A stretch of DNA of 64,000 bases from Marinisporobacter balticus. GTDB taxonomy: Bacteria; Bacillota; Clostridia; Peptostreptococcales; Thermotaleaceae. The stretch spans positions 73,696 to 137,695 of the forward strand of contig NZ_SLWV01000007.1 of assembly GCF_004345705.1 (NCBI RefSeq), given 5' to 3'. The notes under the pieces are model-generated. The model searched no databases and had not been told where the DNA came from. It saw only the letters and a list, made by a program, of their open reading frames with translations. The position numbers were made by a program, and so were the translations under genes. Shown in pieces: positions 17,290-25,053 of this stretch. Every line of letters starts with the position of its first letter. The stretch's first letter is position 1.

Positions 17290-17455
17290 CAATTATTCTA
17301 AGTATATATGATCTATCCTCCAAAACACTTATACCATGTACGCTACCATTGTCCAATTTCACACTGTTTTCACCATTTAAATCCATTTTATATAACTCCA
17401 TAGCTTCTGTCTCAATATTTCCAATCAACACCTTATTTTCTCCTGCTATATCCAT
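17264..17455 (-). pseudogene. Short remnant resembling a DUF5050/TolB-like repeat
   Basis: A 63-codon frame containing LYKMDLNGENSVKLDNGSVH, the pattern of DUF5050-type beta-propeller repeats. It lacks a signal peptide, further repeats and a proper ribosome binding site, and it lies directly after the cobN terminator. It is best read as a decayed fragment, but chance similarity is possible. With the XRE promoter it accounts for the 17215-17460 gap. Confidence 0.3.
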
Positions 17456-17460
17456 TCTCT

Positions 17461-17505
17461 TTAAAAAAGGGACATAAGGACAGTAAACCTATCCCTATAT
17501 CCCTT
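17461..17505 (-). terminator. Intrinsic terminator of the CobN-like operon
   Basis: A stem of about 17 bp, including a few G-U pairs, with a 5-nt loop spans 17467-17505. A run of six T follows on the minus strand (17463-17468). It lies 24 bp after the cobN stop. Confidence 0.8.
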
Positions 17506-17528
17506 CATTATCTGCCCCTGTTTATTTT

Positions 17529-20500
17529 TTAATATTTTTTTCTTCTCATATATCCTCTTATTACTAATCCTACAAATCCTAAACCTATGCCAATAGCTGG
17601 TAAGGCTACACCATTATTCCCACCCTTTTTAGGTTCTTTTTTCTCTATTTCATAAGCTTTTACAGCAGTTTCTTGTGCCTCTTCTTGATTTTCTTCCTTT
17701 ACTGCTTCTTTTTTGTTTCCCACACTACTTTGTCCTGTTGCTTTTTCAATTTTTTGATTTGCCCCTACAACAGTTGTATTGACTGATTGATCTATATTTT
17801 CTTTTGCTACTCCTTTTTGTACAGGGGTCGCTTCTTGTTTTACTGGTTCTGTAGTGGATAAAGGACTTTGTTGTTTTTGTATTTCTTCTTTTATATTCTC
17901 TTTGGGTACATCTTTTACTTCTTCTTTTACTTGAGAAATATCTTCTATTTTTATCTCTTTTTTTACTTCCTCTTGTTTTTGTTTATCTTTACTAGATGAT
18001 GATGAAGAGCTTGGGACTTGCTGGTCTTTAGAAGTATCTATATCAATATCTTTATTTGTAGCATCTTTAAATATACTTTCAAATTTTTTCATTGTATCCT
18101 GATCAAGGGTAGAAAAGCTTGCTGCAAGTTCATTTACCTTTACATTTCCACAAGTATGGTGGCAACATACTACGCCATATTCTACTGCATTTTTTATATA
18201 AACATCAGCAATCTTTTTCATCGTTTCTTCATCCGCTTTCCACATATCTCTTCTTGCAGCTTCCATTTGCCATCCAATGATAGATTGAATCATATAAGGA
18301 TCTAATTGCGCTCTTATTTTTTCATCTAATATAATGGTATCCGCTACATTTTTCCATTGATAATCATCAATCGCATCCAAAGTTGCATCCATCAAAAACA
18401 TATTTCCTATATGTTTTGCTATTTCCGCACTTCCTGCATAGCCTTCCTTTAACATTCCTTCTAGCCATTTTGGATTTAAAATCCTTGTTCTTAATTCTGT
18501 CGCAATAAATTCAGATAAACTTTGAATTTTAGGATCTCCTGCTTGCCTTGTATTGATAATAAAAGTTTTTATATCTTTTCCTGATGCAGCTTTTGCAGCA
18601 AGTCTAAGTCCTCCCAAATATTGCGCAACATCATCATTATCCATCGTTCCCCATAAAGAGTCTCTTATTTGCGTAACCACATCTACATTTTTAAGCACTT
18701 CTTTAAATACATCCTTTGCTTCTTTCCCATAAATACCTTTTCCATAAATATAAGACATTCGGTTCATATAAGTATCTACAAGATCCTCTTGTGTTTCCCA
18801 AGCACTTGTTGTTTCTGCTAAAGTAGACACGCCTGTCCCATAGGTTCCTGGTGCATCTCCAAATATTCTAGCTCCTGCTAATGCATCTGCTTCTTCTTCA
18901 CTTACTCCTTTTTCTTTTAATTGATCAAATATTTGATCATAATGTTTTTTAATATGGTTTTGATCATGGCTTTCATCTAATTTTGCTACCTGTCTAAAAG
19001 CTTCATCTAAAACCTCTGCTGTATTTGAAAAAGTATCTCTAAATAGTCCTGATATACTTACGACTGCATCTACACGAGGTCTTCCTAATTCTTCTATCGG
19101 TGTTATTTTTACAGCACTCACATTTCCTTTTGTATTCCATACAGGCTCTGTTCCTATGAGTCTTAAAATCATTCCAACACTTTCTCCATTTGTTCTCATC
19201 GTTTCAATTGCCCATAATACAACCCCTACTGAATCAGGGTATTTCCCTGTTTCTTGTTTATATCTTTCCAAAAGATCATCTGCAGCTTTTTTACCTGTTT
19301 CCCACGCAGCTTTATCAGGAATTTGTCTAGGATCAAATGTTGCAAAGTTTCTTCCAGTAGGCATCGCATCAGGTACTCTTATAGGATCTCTTGATGGACC
19401 TGGCTCAATATATTCTCCATTTAATGCACAGATTAAATTTAAGATTTCTTGACTTGCCATTCCTAGATTTCTTTCTATATTTTCTCGATCACTTTCACGA
19501 CTTTTATCATATGCAATAATAGAATCTACCATTTGGTCAAACAAATCTCCTTTAGGTGATATCCCTAGCGTATGTAATCCATAAGGCATTAATTCTGTTG
19601 CAAGTTCTTCAAGATATTCATGAAGTTCTTCTGCTGATTCATAAAAGTTTGTTTCAAGACTTAAATTGATTTCTTGATCAATATGATTTGCTTTTACCAT
19701 TCCAACAATTTGTTTTTGAAGTTCTAAAGCTCTTTTTTCATTGTTCTTTTTCATTTCATCTAAGTAACTTACTACAAGGTTTTGCAACTCAACCAAATCT
19801 CCATAAAGTTCTGGCTGAATCATTGGAGGCGTTAAATGATCAATAATCACTGCATATCCTCTTCTTTTTGCTTGCGTTCCTTCTCCTGGATTGTTCATAA
19901 TATAAGGGTTAATATTGACCATATTTCCAATCAATTGATCTGGCCAATCTTTTTCTCCCATCCCTACACTTTTTCCAGGCAGCCACTCTAATGTCCCATG
20001 CGTTCCTAAATGAATCACTGCATCTGCTTTAAATTCATTTTGAAGCCAAAAATAAAAGGCGATATATTGATGCGGTGGTGGAACTGTTCCTGAATGGGCA
20101 ATCTTACTTGGATCATCTCCCCATCCTCTCATTGGCTGTGGTCCTACAAATACATTTCCCATTTTCATTCCTGGGATGATCATTTTTCCATCTACAACCA
20201 TTACATTCCCAGGAGCTGGTCCCCATTCTTTTTCTACTGCATCTTTTAAGCTTTGAGGAAGCTTTTCATACCATTTTATATATTCACCTACAGGAATGGT
20301 TAAAACATCTTCTTGTAAAAGCTTTTCCATTTCTCCTGGTGCCCAACTCCCCACATTTCTTCCTTGTCTTTGAATCATCTCTTCCAAACTTTTTGCATCG
20401 GTATTTCCATCTATTGTATATCCTTCTTGTTTTAATGCTTCTAATATATTTTCTGCACTTTCTATTACATTTAAGTAAGATGCTTTGATGCCATCTTTTC

Positions 20501-22139
20501 CGCCATCATGATTGTAGTAAACGAGCGCTATTTTTTTCTCTTCATTTTCTTTATTTCTTAAATTTGCCCAAGAAAGCACGCGTCCACTAAGCCTTTTTAT
20601 ATTATAATCAATAGGGGCTTTTTTAAGGATCGCCGCTCCTGTTATTGGGTCTTTCCCTACTTCCTTTGTTCCTCCCATAAATATCGGTTCAATTCTTCCC
20701 TCTAATTCAGGTAATACAACTTGCCAGTATAGTTCTTTGGATATACCAGCAGGATTATTTTCCCAATCATCTAAATCACTACTATATACAGGTGTAATGA
20801 TCGGGATATTTAAGGTTTTGAAAAGTTCTACTGCTTTTTCTACTTTTTCAAGTTCCGCACTACTAAAATTAAATCCCAATCCTGCTATATACACATCTAT
20901 ATTGCATTGATTATTCTCTATATAAAATTCTTTTATTAATTCTTCTCTTTTACTATCTGTAAAAGATAATATGACATTTGCATTATTTTCTTCTAATTCT
21001 TTTAAAAGTGCTTTATACATTTCTATATCATCATTTTTAAAGGCACTATTATAGGTGCTGATTCCAATCCATGGTTCATTTTCCTTTTGATGATTACTTA
21101 TTTTATACCAAGCCTTGTAGGCTTTTAAATTTTGAAATGCCCCTGGCATAGTAGGTTCTTTTAGGATACTTTGTTTTATTTTTTCAACGCGTACAGTATC
21201 CTCAGTGCCCTTTAATTGATGCATAATCAAGTTGTATAGATCATCTGCTGTCACACTTTTTTGGCTTTTTAATGCATGGTAAGCTGCATCTATAGTCCTT
21301 GCTGTTTTTGATAAATCACCATTTTCATAAACTGCGTCTGTTACAGTCTTTAAAAAATCATCTGAATTCTCAAAAGATGCAAGTAGATCTTCCCAATCTT
21401 TTTCATAAACTGCATCTACTACATTTTCTTTTACTAATTCTTGTAAAAGATTTAAATTTTCTTCATAAACAGCTCCATATACCGTTTGACAAACTGTATG
21501 ATGTACATCATTTGTAATTAGCCCAATATTCGATGGATCATTTTGAAAAGCTTCTTGCATCGTTCGATAGAAATTGTCTGCATCCAAAGAAATTTTTTCT
21601 GCATCTGGATGATAAATAAATCGATCTGGCATCGTAACTGTTTTTATAGATTCATTTACTTCCATTCCTCCTATCTTTGCTAAATAAAGTAGGAGTCTTT
21701 TCATATTCTCTACGCCACCATTTACGAAGTAGGATTTTAATTCCTCGTCCTTACTATAATCTAGATTAGGATATTCACTGCTAAAATCACTACTTCTTGT
21801 AATATACATAGGAGAAGAGGTCCCGACATCTTTTATAACAGGTCCTAAAACATCAATTCCTTGTGAACCAATCATTTCCAGCAATGCAATATTTGCATCC
21901 TTTAAGTCTTCTCTTACTTCTGATCCATCTGCATTGGTTGTGCTGATTATTTTTAAATCTAGCGGATATTCATCCTTAAGCTCTCCATAAGCTTGGGCTA
22001 TTGAAGCAATATAACTATCACTTCCCAGAATTAAAACTACTTTTGTAGCCCCTTGTGCACACGCAAAAGGTGTACTCATGCCTAAAATCATCGTAAATAA
22101 AATCATAAAGCTTATAAAAGATTTATAAGATCTTTTCAT
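17529..22139 (-). CDS. Secreted, C-terminally anchored CobN-like chelatase-family protein
   Basis: A 1536-residue protein. Residues 1-28 are a signal peptide (cleavage near ACA|QG). Residues 35-1345 resemble CobN/BchH large chelatase subunits, including the hallmark HLGTHGTLEWLPGK at 710-723. A Cys/His cluster VCCHHTCGN lies near 1322-1330. Residues 1376-1505 are a Ser run and Lys/Glu-rich linker, followed by one helix near 1510-1527 and the positive tail RGYMRRKKY. CobN normally inserts cobalt in the cytoplasm with the AAA+ subunits CobS/CobT. None is encoded nearby, and this protein is predicted to face outward. It follows ExbB-like and DUF2149 genes under a cobalamin riboswitch, so corrinoid or tetrapyrrole capture is more likely than classical chelation. 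The ATG at 22139 has AAAGGTGG upstream. Confidence 0.88.
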   Translation of the reverse strand: MKRSYKSFISFMILFTMILGMSTPFACAQGATKVVLILGSDSYIASIAQAYGELKDEYPLDLKIISTTNADGSEVREDLKDANIALLEMIGSQGIDVLGPVIKDVGTSSPMYITRSSDFSSEYPNLDYSKDEELKSYFVNGGVENMKRLLLYLAKIGGMEVNESIKTVTMPDRFIYHPDAEKISLDADNFYRTMQEAFQNDPSNIGLITNDVHHTVCQTVYGAVYEENLNLLQELVKENVVDAVYEKDWEDLLASFENSDDFLKTVTDAVYENGDLSKTARTIDAAYHALKSQKSVTADDLYNLIMHQLKGTEDTVRVEKIKQSILKEPTMPGAFQNLKAYKAWYKISNHQKENEPWIGISTYNSAFKNDDIEMYKALLKELEENNANVILSFTDSKREELIKEFYIENNQCNIDVYIAGLGFNFSSAELEKVEKAVELFKTLNIPIITPVYSSDLDDWENNPAGISKELYWQVVLPELEGRIEPIFMGGTKEVGKDPITGAAILKKAPIDYNIKRLSGRVLSWANLRNKENEEKKIALVYYNHDGGKDGIKASYLNVIESAENILEALKQEGYTIDGNTDAKSLEEMIQRQGRNVGSWAPGEMEKLLQEDVLTIPVGEYIKWYEKLPQSLKDAVEKEWGPAPGNVMVVDGKMIIPGMKMGNVFVGPQPMRGWGDDPSKIAHSGTVPPPHQYIAFYFWLQNEFKADAVIHLGTHGTLEWLPGKSVGMGEKDWPDQLIGNMVNINPYIMNNPGEGTQAKRRGYAVIIDHLTPPMIQPELYGDLVELQNLVVSYLDEMKKNNEKRALELQKQIVGMVKANHIDQEINLSLETNFYESAEELHEYLEELATELMPYGLHTLGISPKGDLFDQMVDSIIAYDKSRESDRENIERNLGMASQEILNLICALNGEYIEPGPSRDPIRVPDAMPTGRNFATFDPRQIPDKAAWETGKKAADDLLERYKQETGKYPDSVGVVLWAIETMRTNGESVGMILRLIGTEPVWNTKGNVSAVKITPIEELGRPRVDAVVSISGLFRDTFSNTAEVLDEAFRQVAKLDESHDQNHIKKHYDQIFDQLKEKGVSEEEADALAGARIFGDAPGTYGTGVSTLAETTSAWETQEDLVDTYMNRMSYIYGKGIYGKEAKDVFKEVLKNVDVVTQIRDSLWGTMDNDDVAQYLGGLRLAAKAASGKDIKTFIINTRQAGDPKIQSLSEFIATELRTRILNPKWLEGMLKEGYAGSAEIAKHIGNMFLMDATLDAIDDYQWKNVADTIILDEKIRAQLDPYMIQSIIGWQMEAARRDMWKADEETMKKIADVYIKNAVEYGVVCCHHTCGNVKVNELAASFSTLDQDTMKKFESIFKDATNKDIDIDTSKDQQVPSSSSSSSKDKQKQEEVKKEIKIEDISQVKEEVKDVPKENIKEEIQKQQSPLSTTEPVKQEATPVQKGVAKENIDQSVNTTVVGANQKIEKATGQSSVGNKKEAVKEENQEEAQETAVKAYEIEKKEPKKGGNNGVALPAIGIGLGFVGLVIRGYMRRKKY

Positions 22140-22152
22140 TTTTTTCCCACCT

Positions 22153-22482
22153 TTATTTATTTTTTTTCACATCTCCTTCAATCAAAATGAGTTTTCCTGT
22201 TTTAGGATCTTGAAATACCGTACCCATTTCACTAAACCCTTCTCCTGATCCATCTTGAAAATCAGGAATCTCTTTTAATTCTTTTCCTTTATCCACCTCC
22301 ATAATCTGCTGAAGTCTTTGTTGCATTCTTTGTCTTTCCTCTGGTGTCTTTTGCTTAAAAATAACACTTTGAAGATTCCAAGAAAGAACCAATGCAACCA
22401 TCAGTCCACAGCAAAATACCATCATTACATCCATCAAATTTGCCATTCCTGATAAAGGGTCAGTTTCCTGTTCTTCTAACAT
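22153..22482 (-). CDS. DUF2149 single-helix protein, ExbD-like partner
   Basis: A 109-residue protein with a charged start, the family signature DPLSGMANLMDVMMVFCCGL leading into one membrane helix, and a small C-terminal domain (KELKEIPDFQDGSGEGFSEM) with a GKLILIEGD end. The layout of short cytoplasmic tail, one helix and small outer domain mirrors ExbD/TolR, and the neighbour is ExbB-like, although no homology to ExbD is claimed. ATG 22482 follows AGGAAAAGAAGA. An alternative ATG at 22521 lacks a good site but would add a basic N-terminus. Either way it overlaps the exbB-like gene and lies 13 bp before the CobN-like gene. Confidence 0.78.
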   Translation of the reverse strand: MLEEQETDPLSGMANLMDVMMVFCCGLMVALVLSWNLQSVIFKQKTPEERQRMQQRLQQIMEVDKGKELKEIPDFQDGSGEGFSEMGTVFQDPKTGKLILIEGDVKKNK

Positions 22483-23143
22483 TCTTCTTTTCCTGTTCCT
22501 CAACAACTTCTTCCCCTCCATCAATGAGTTCTAATAACACTTCCATACGGTTTAAATCTTTTTGGTACCAGCCTCTTCTTATTTTAGATATAACAGATGC
22601 AAAAGCGCCCACAGCAACGCCTACCACTGTCGTATCAAACGCAATAATCATTGATTCAGAAAGACCTGCTACATCTCCTTGTCCAAGCTGCCCAAGTCCT
22701 GGCCCTAATGGGATTAATGTACCCATAAGCCCTAATACAGGCCCTATCTTTGTAATTAAATCTGTTTTGTTTAATATGTTTTTGATTCTTACTTCTTCTT
22801 GATCTAAAATATCTATAGCCAAAGCCTTTCTTGAATACTTGTCTATATTTGCTTTTTCAATATAATCAAAAATAATTTCTTTTTGTCTTTTAGATAATCC
22901 ACTTTTTTCTACGACTTGACAAAGATTGTTTTTTTTCCAAACATCATCTTGTACCTGACAAAACACTTCCACTAACTCTGTTTTTTTGTTTTCTTTTCTT
23001 TTTTGCCTCTCCCCAATAAAATGTCCAAGCTCCAAAAAAATAAATATAACCATCAATAATAGTCCCACAATTACTGGGATTAAAAAGCTTTGTGCGATCG
23101 CATGTAAAATCGTCGTTAAAGCTTCCGAACATGGAATGTTCAA
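22460..23143 (-). CDS. MotA/TolQ/ExbB-family proton channel protein
   Basis: A 227-residue protein with a first helix at residues 19-39, a long cytoplasmic loop (residues 50-130), and the diagnostic channel region KIGPVLGLMGTLIPLGPGLG followed by IAFDTTVVGVAVGAFASVI. ExbB and TolQ form proton channels that drive a partner with the proton-motive force. There is no flagellar or Tol/TonB context here. The partners are DUF2149 and the surface CobN-like protein, so the channel probably energises these. It starts with TTG at 23143, supported by AAAGGAGG. Its end overlaps DUF2149. Confidence 0.9.
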   Translation of the reverse strand: MNIPCSEALTTILHAIAQSFLIPVIVGLLLMVIFIFLELGHFIGERQKRKENKKTELVEVFCQVQDDVWKKNNLCQVVEKSGLSKRQKEIIFDYIEKANIDKYSRKALAIDILDQEEVRIKNILNKTDLITKIGPVLGLMGTLIPLGPGLGQLGQGDVAGLSESMIIAFDTTVVGVAVGAFASVISKIRRGWYQKDLNRMEVLLELIDGGEEVVEEQEKKNVRRTGN

Positions 23144-23157
23144 TTTTATGTCCTCCT

Positions 23158-23829
23158 TTAATTTTGTATTTTATAATGAATAAACCCCATACTGATTACC
23201 CCTAATAGTCCTGAAAAAACGATTCCTAAAATTTTCAATGAATCTACTTTTATGGGTGAAAAACACATTTTCGCGGCATTTACATAATTAGGAATGAATA
23301 ATCCTAGAAGTAAAGTAAGAATTCCTAAAAAAAGTAATATGCCATTAAAAATATTCATCGGATTTACCTTAAAGCGATAAATCACCCACTTCATTCCAGT
23401 AGCAATCAAAAAAATAAATACAAAAAATAAAATAGCTACACCTATTTCCAGTAGCTGATCATTTCTTTTTAACTGCACTTTTGTAAGCATTACACTAATC
23501 GCCATCGCTAAGAGGCAAAACGGACAAGGTAAATAAGCAAGGATTTTATGCTTAATCTGTCCGCTTTCACCTGCGTCAACATGTAATCCTAAATAAATCA
23601 AAAATACAGATAAAAGCATAGATCCTATAAATGTATATTGATCAATAAAACCAGCAATTATTTTTGTATAATGCGTAAGAAAAACACTTCCCGCATACAA
23701 AATACAAGCAAAACTAAAACTGATCAGCGCCATATTTTTTCTACTCGCACAAGATGTCCCTAAAATGATTCCTGTTTTGATGCTTAGTATAAAAAGAGCA
23801 AATAACATGTTCAAAAACACAATCCACAT
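23158..23829 (-). CDS. DUF2162-like membrane protein, putative transporter
   Basis: A 223-residue protein with six or seven membrane helices. The N-terminal helix pair LFILSIKTGIILGTSCASRK and the intramembrane YLPCPFCLLA with a CxxC resemble DUF2162 predicted transporters. The intramembrane cysteines could bind metal or carry redox chemistry; this is not shown. It is the first gene behind the cobalamin riboswitch and terminator, and is followed after 14 bp by the ExbB-like gene. The ATG at 23829 follows AGGAGGTGACG. The same four-gene set occurs, to my recollection, in other anaerobes and methanogens, without an assigned function. Confidence 0.75.
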   Translation of the reverse strand: MWIVFLNMLFALFILSIKTGIILGTSCASRKNMALISFSFACILYAGSVFLTHYTKIIAGFIDQYTFIGSMLLSVFLIYLGLHVDAGESGQIKHKILAYLPCPFCLLAMAISVMLTKVQLKRNDQLLEIGVAILFFVFIFLIATGMKWVIYRFKVNPMNIFNGILLFLGILTLLLGLFIPNYVNAAKMCFSPIKVDSLKILGIVFSGLLGVISMGFIHYKIQN

Positions 23830-23852
23830 TCTTCGTCACCTCCATTCTTTTC

Positions 23853-23882
23853 ATTAAAAAAACCTCTCAAATAGAGAGGTTT
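23853..23882 (-). terminator. Riboswitch-controlled terminator
   Basis: AACCTCTC (23861-23868) and GAGAGGTT (23874-23881) form a perfect 8-bp stem with a 5-nt loop, followed by a run of T on the minus strand. It lies between the cobalamin aptamer and the first gene, so it should end transcription when ligand is bound. Confidence 0.85.
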
Positions 23883-23958
23883 CATACAAAATATGGGCTT
23901 TTTTCAAAAAGCTTATTTCTATACACCTCCCTATGACCCGTAGCGATTATGTGTTCGT

Positions 23959-24116
23959 GTTTATAAGCAGGTCTTCTGGCTTAAGGATCATCATCTTTAC
24001 TACCTTCCCAGTTTCCCAGTGGTTATTCGTAAAGACTTCCCTATTACAGCGGCGGCACCGCACAGGATTTTCACCTGTTTCCCTTTTCACCTATACTTCT
24101 ATAGGCACTTATTAAC
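23959..24116 (-). ncRNA. Cobalamin riboswitch aptamer
   Basis: Read on the minus strand it holds the conserved landmarks of the cobalamin aptamer in order: AAAGGGAA, CAGGTGAAAATCCTGTGCGG, GCCGCCGCTGTAAT, CCACTGGGAA, and the B12-box AGCCAGAAGACCTGC at 23967-23981. The closing P1 stem pairs 24108-24116 with 23959-23967, eight of nine bases matching. A promoter lies 53 bp upstream and a terminator downstream. In this class ligand binding normally lowers expression, so the DUF2162/ExbB/DUF2149/CobN genes should be made when cobalamin is scarce. Confidence 0.95.
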
Positions 24117-24168
24117 AAATATTTACTTTTCAGGATATATTTTAGGATAAAATTAGTTCTTATGATGT

Positions 24169-24197
24169 ATATTAGCATATATACACTTTTGTTACAA
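24169..24197 (-). promoter_or_regulatory. Sigma-A promoter of the riboswitch operon
   Basis: Minus-strand TTGTAA (24192-24197), a 17-bp spacer and TAATAT (24169-24174) point into the aptamer. Confidence 0.55.
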
Positions 24198-24228
24198 TAT
24201 ATATTTTATCAATATTTTCATTAACGGT

Positions 24229-24987
24229 TCAACATATACCTATTTGTCTTAAATACTCTATATTTTTCAAATGTTTCTTCAACACGTCTTTGTCATCAAA
24301 CGCTATTTTTTCATTTGTCATCAATTTAGAAATATACGCTATATTTTTTCTTATTACTTCTTTATCGTTAAGATCTCCATGACTTTGTACGATAATATCT
24401 GCCCCAATTTTACTATATTGTTCTAATGTATCCTTATATTTTTTTAATTCATTCCAACATATACAACTTGGAATAGGGTTGTCTATGTTATCTCCAACAA
24501 AGAGCGTATTACTTATATAATCGTAACACGATGCTGAATCTTCTGTATGTCCCGGACTATAAAAAAATTCTAGCCCTTCCTCCTCAAACGTGATCTTTTT
24601 TTCAAAAGTAATATTTGGTAAAACTATATGTATATTTTCCTTTGCGAATCGTTCAGCATTTTCAATTAATTCATCTTGCGCATTTTTTTCTATTAAGTCT
24701 TTACATTTTTCATGCGCTATAATCATGCAGTTATCAAACGCACTGTTCCCCCAAATGTGATCCCAATGACTATGGGAGTTAAATATAATATATTTCTTTT
24801 TTCCAAAATTCGATTCAAGATATTGCTTAACCTTTTTCATAAAATACGGTCCTAAATACGTATCACAAATAAAGAAATACTGATTTCCTTTGATTGCATA
24901 TACGTTGGTTACACAATCGTATCTAGAATTTTCAAGTTCAAAAAATGTGAAAAGTATGCCTCTTTTTCCAACGTGCTTAATCTCCAT
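24229..24987 (-). CDS. Metallo-beta-lactamase-fold hydrolase
   Basis: A 252-residue soluble protein with the metal ligands of the fold: HSHWDH near residues 71-76, a third His in SPGHTEDS, Asp in FVGDN, and a final His in VQSHGD. The class covers glyoxalase II, RNases, quorum-quenching lactonases and others, so no substrate is assigned. The ATG at 24987 follows GAAAGGAATGAG. It is downstream of the giant activase, separated by a hairpin, and upstream of the riboswitch promoter, so it probably belongs to the activase transcript or stands alone. Confidence 0.85.
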   Translation of the reverse strand: MEIKHVGKRGILFTFFELENSRYDCVTNVYAIKGNQYFFICDTYLGPYFMKKVKQYLESNFGKKKYIIFNSHSHWDHIWGNSAFDNCMIIAHEKCKDLIEKNAQDELIENAERFAKENIHIVLPNITFEKKITFEEEGLEFFYSPGHTEDSASCYDYISNTLFVGDNIDNPIPSCICWNELKKYKDTLEQYSKIGADIIVQSHGDLNDKEVIRKNIAYISKLMTNEKIAFDDKDVLKKHLKNIEYLRQIGIC

Positions 24988-25012
24988 AATCTCATTCCTT
25001 TCTTCATAACAT

Positions 25013-25044
25013 CACAAAGCGACCTCTTATGAGATCTCTTTGTG
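25013..25044 (-). other. Hairpin between the activase and the MBL-fold gene
   Basis: Arms 25013-25026 and 25031-25044 pair with two mismatches around a 4-nt loop. There is no T-run, so it is a weak terminator or a processing signal. Confidence 0.4.
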
Positions 25045-25053
25045 TAGACTAAT

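Noticed and set aside
17529..22139. CobN-like protein as the standard cobaltochelatase of aerobic B12 synthesis
   Set aside because: It has a signal peptide and C-terminal anchor, no CobS/CobT nearby, and an anaerobic host would insert cobalt early by another enzyme.
22944..23132. Second minus-strand frame inside the exbB-like gene
   Set aside because: It is out of frame with a complete ExbB-family protein and has no ribosome site or recognisable domain.
22460..23143. ExbB-like gene as a flagellar MotA or a Tol/TonB component
   Set aside because: No flagellar, tolA, tonB or outer-membrane receptor gene is near; the partner genes are DUF2149 and the CobN-like protein.
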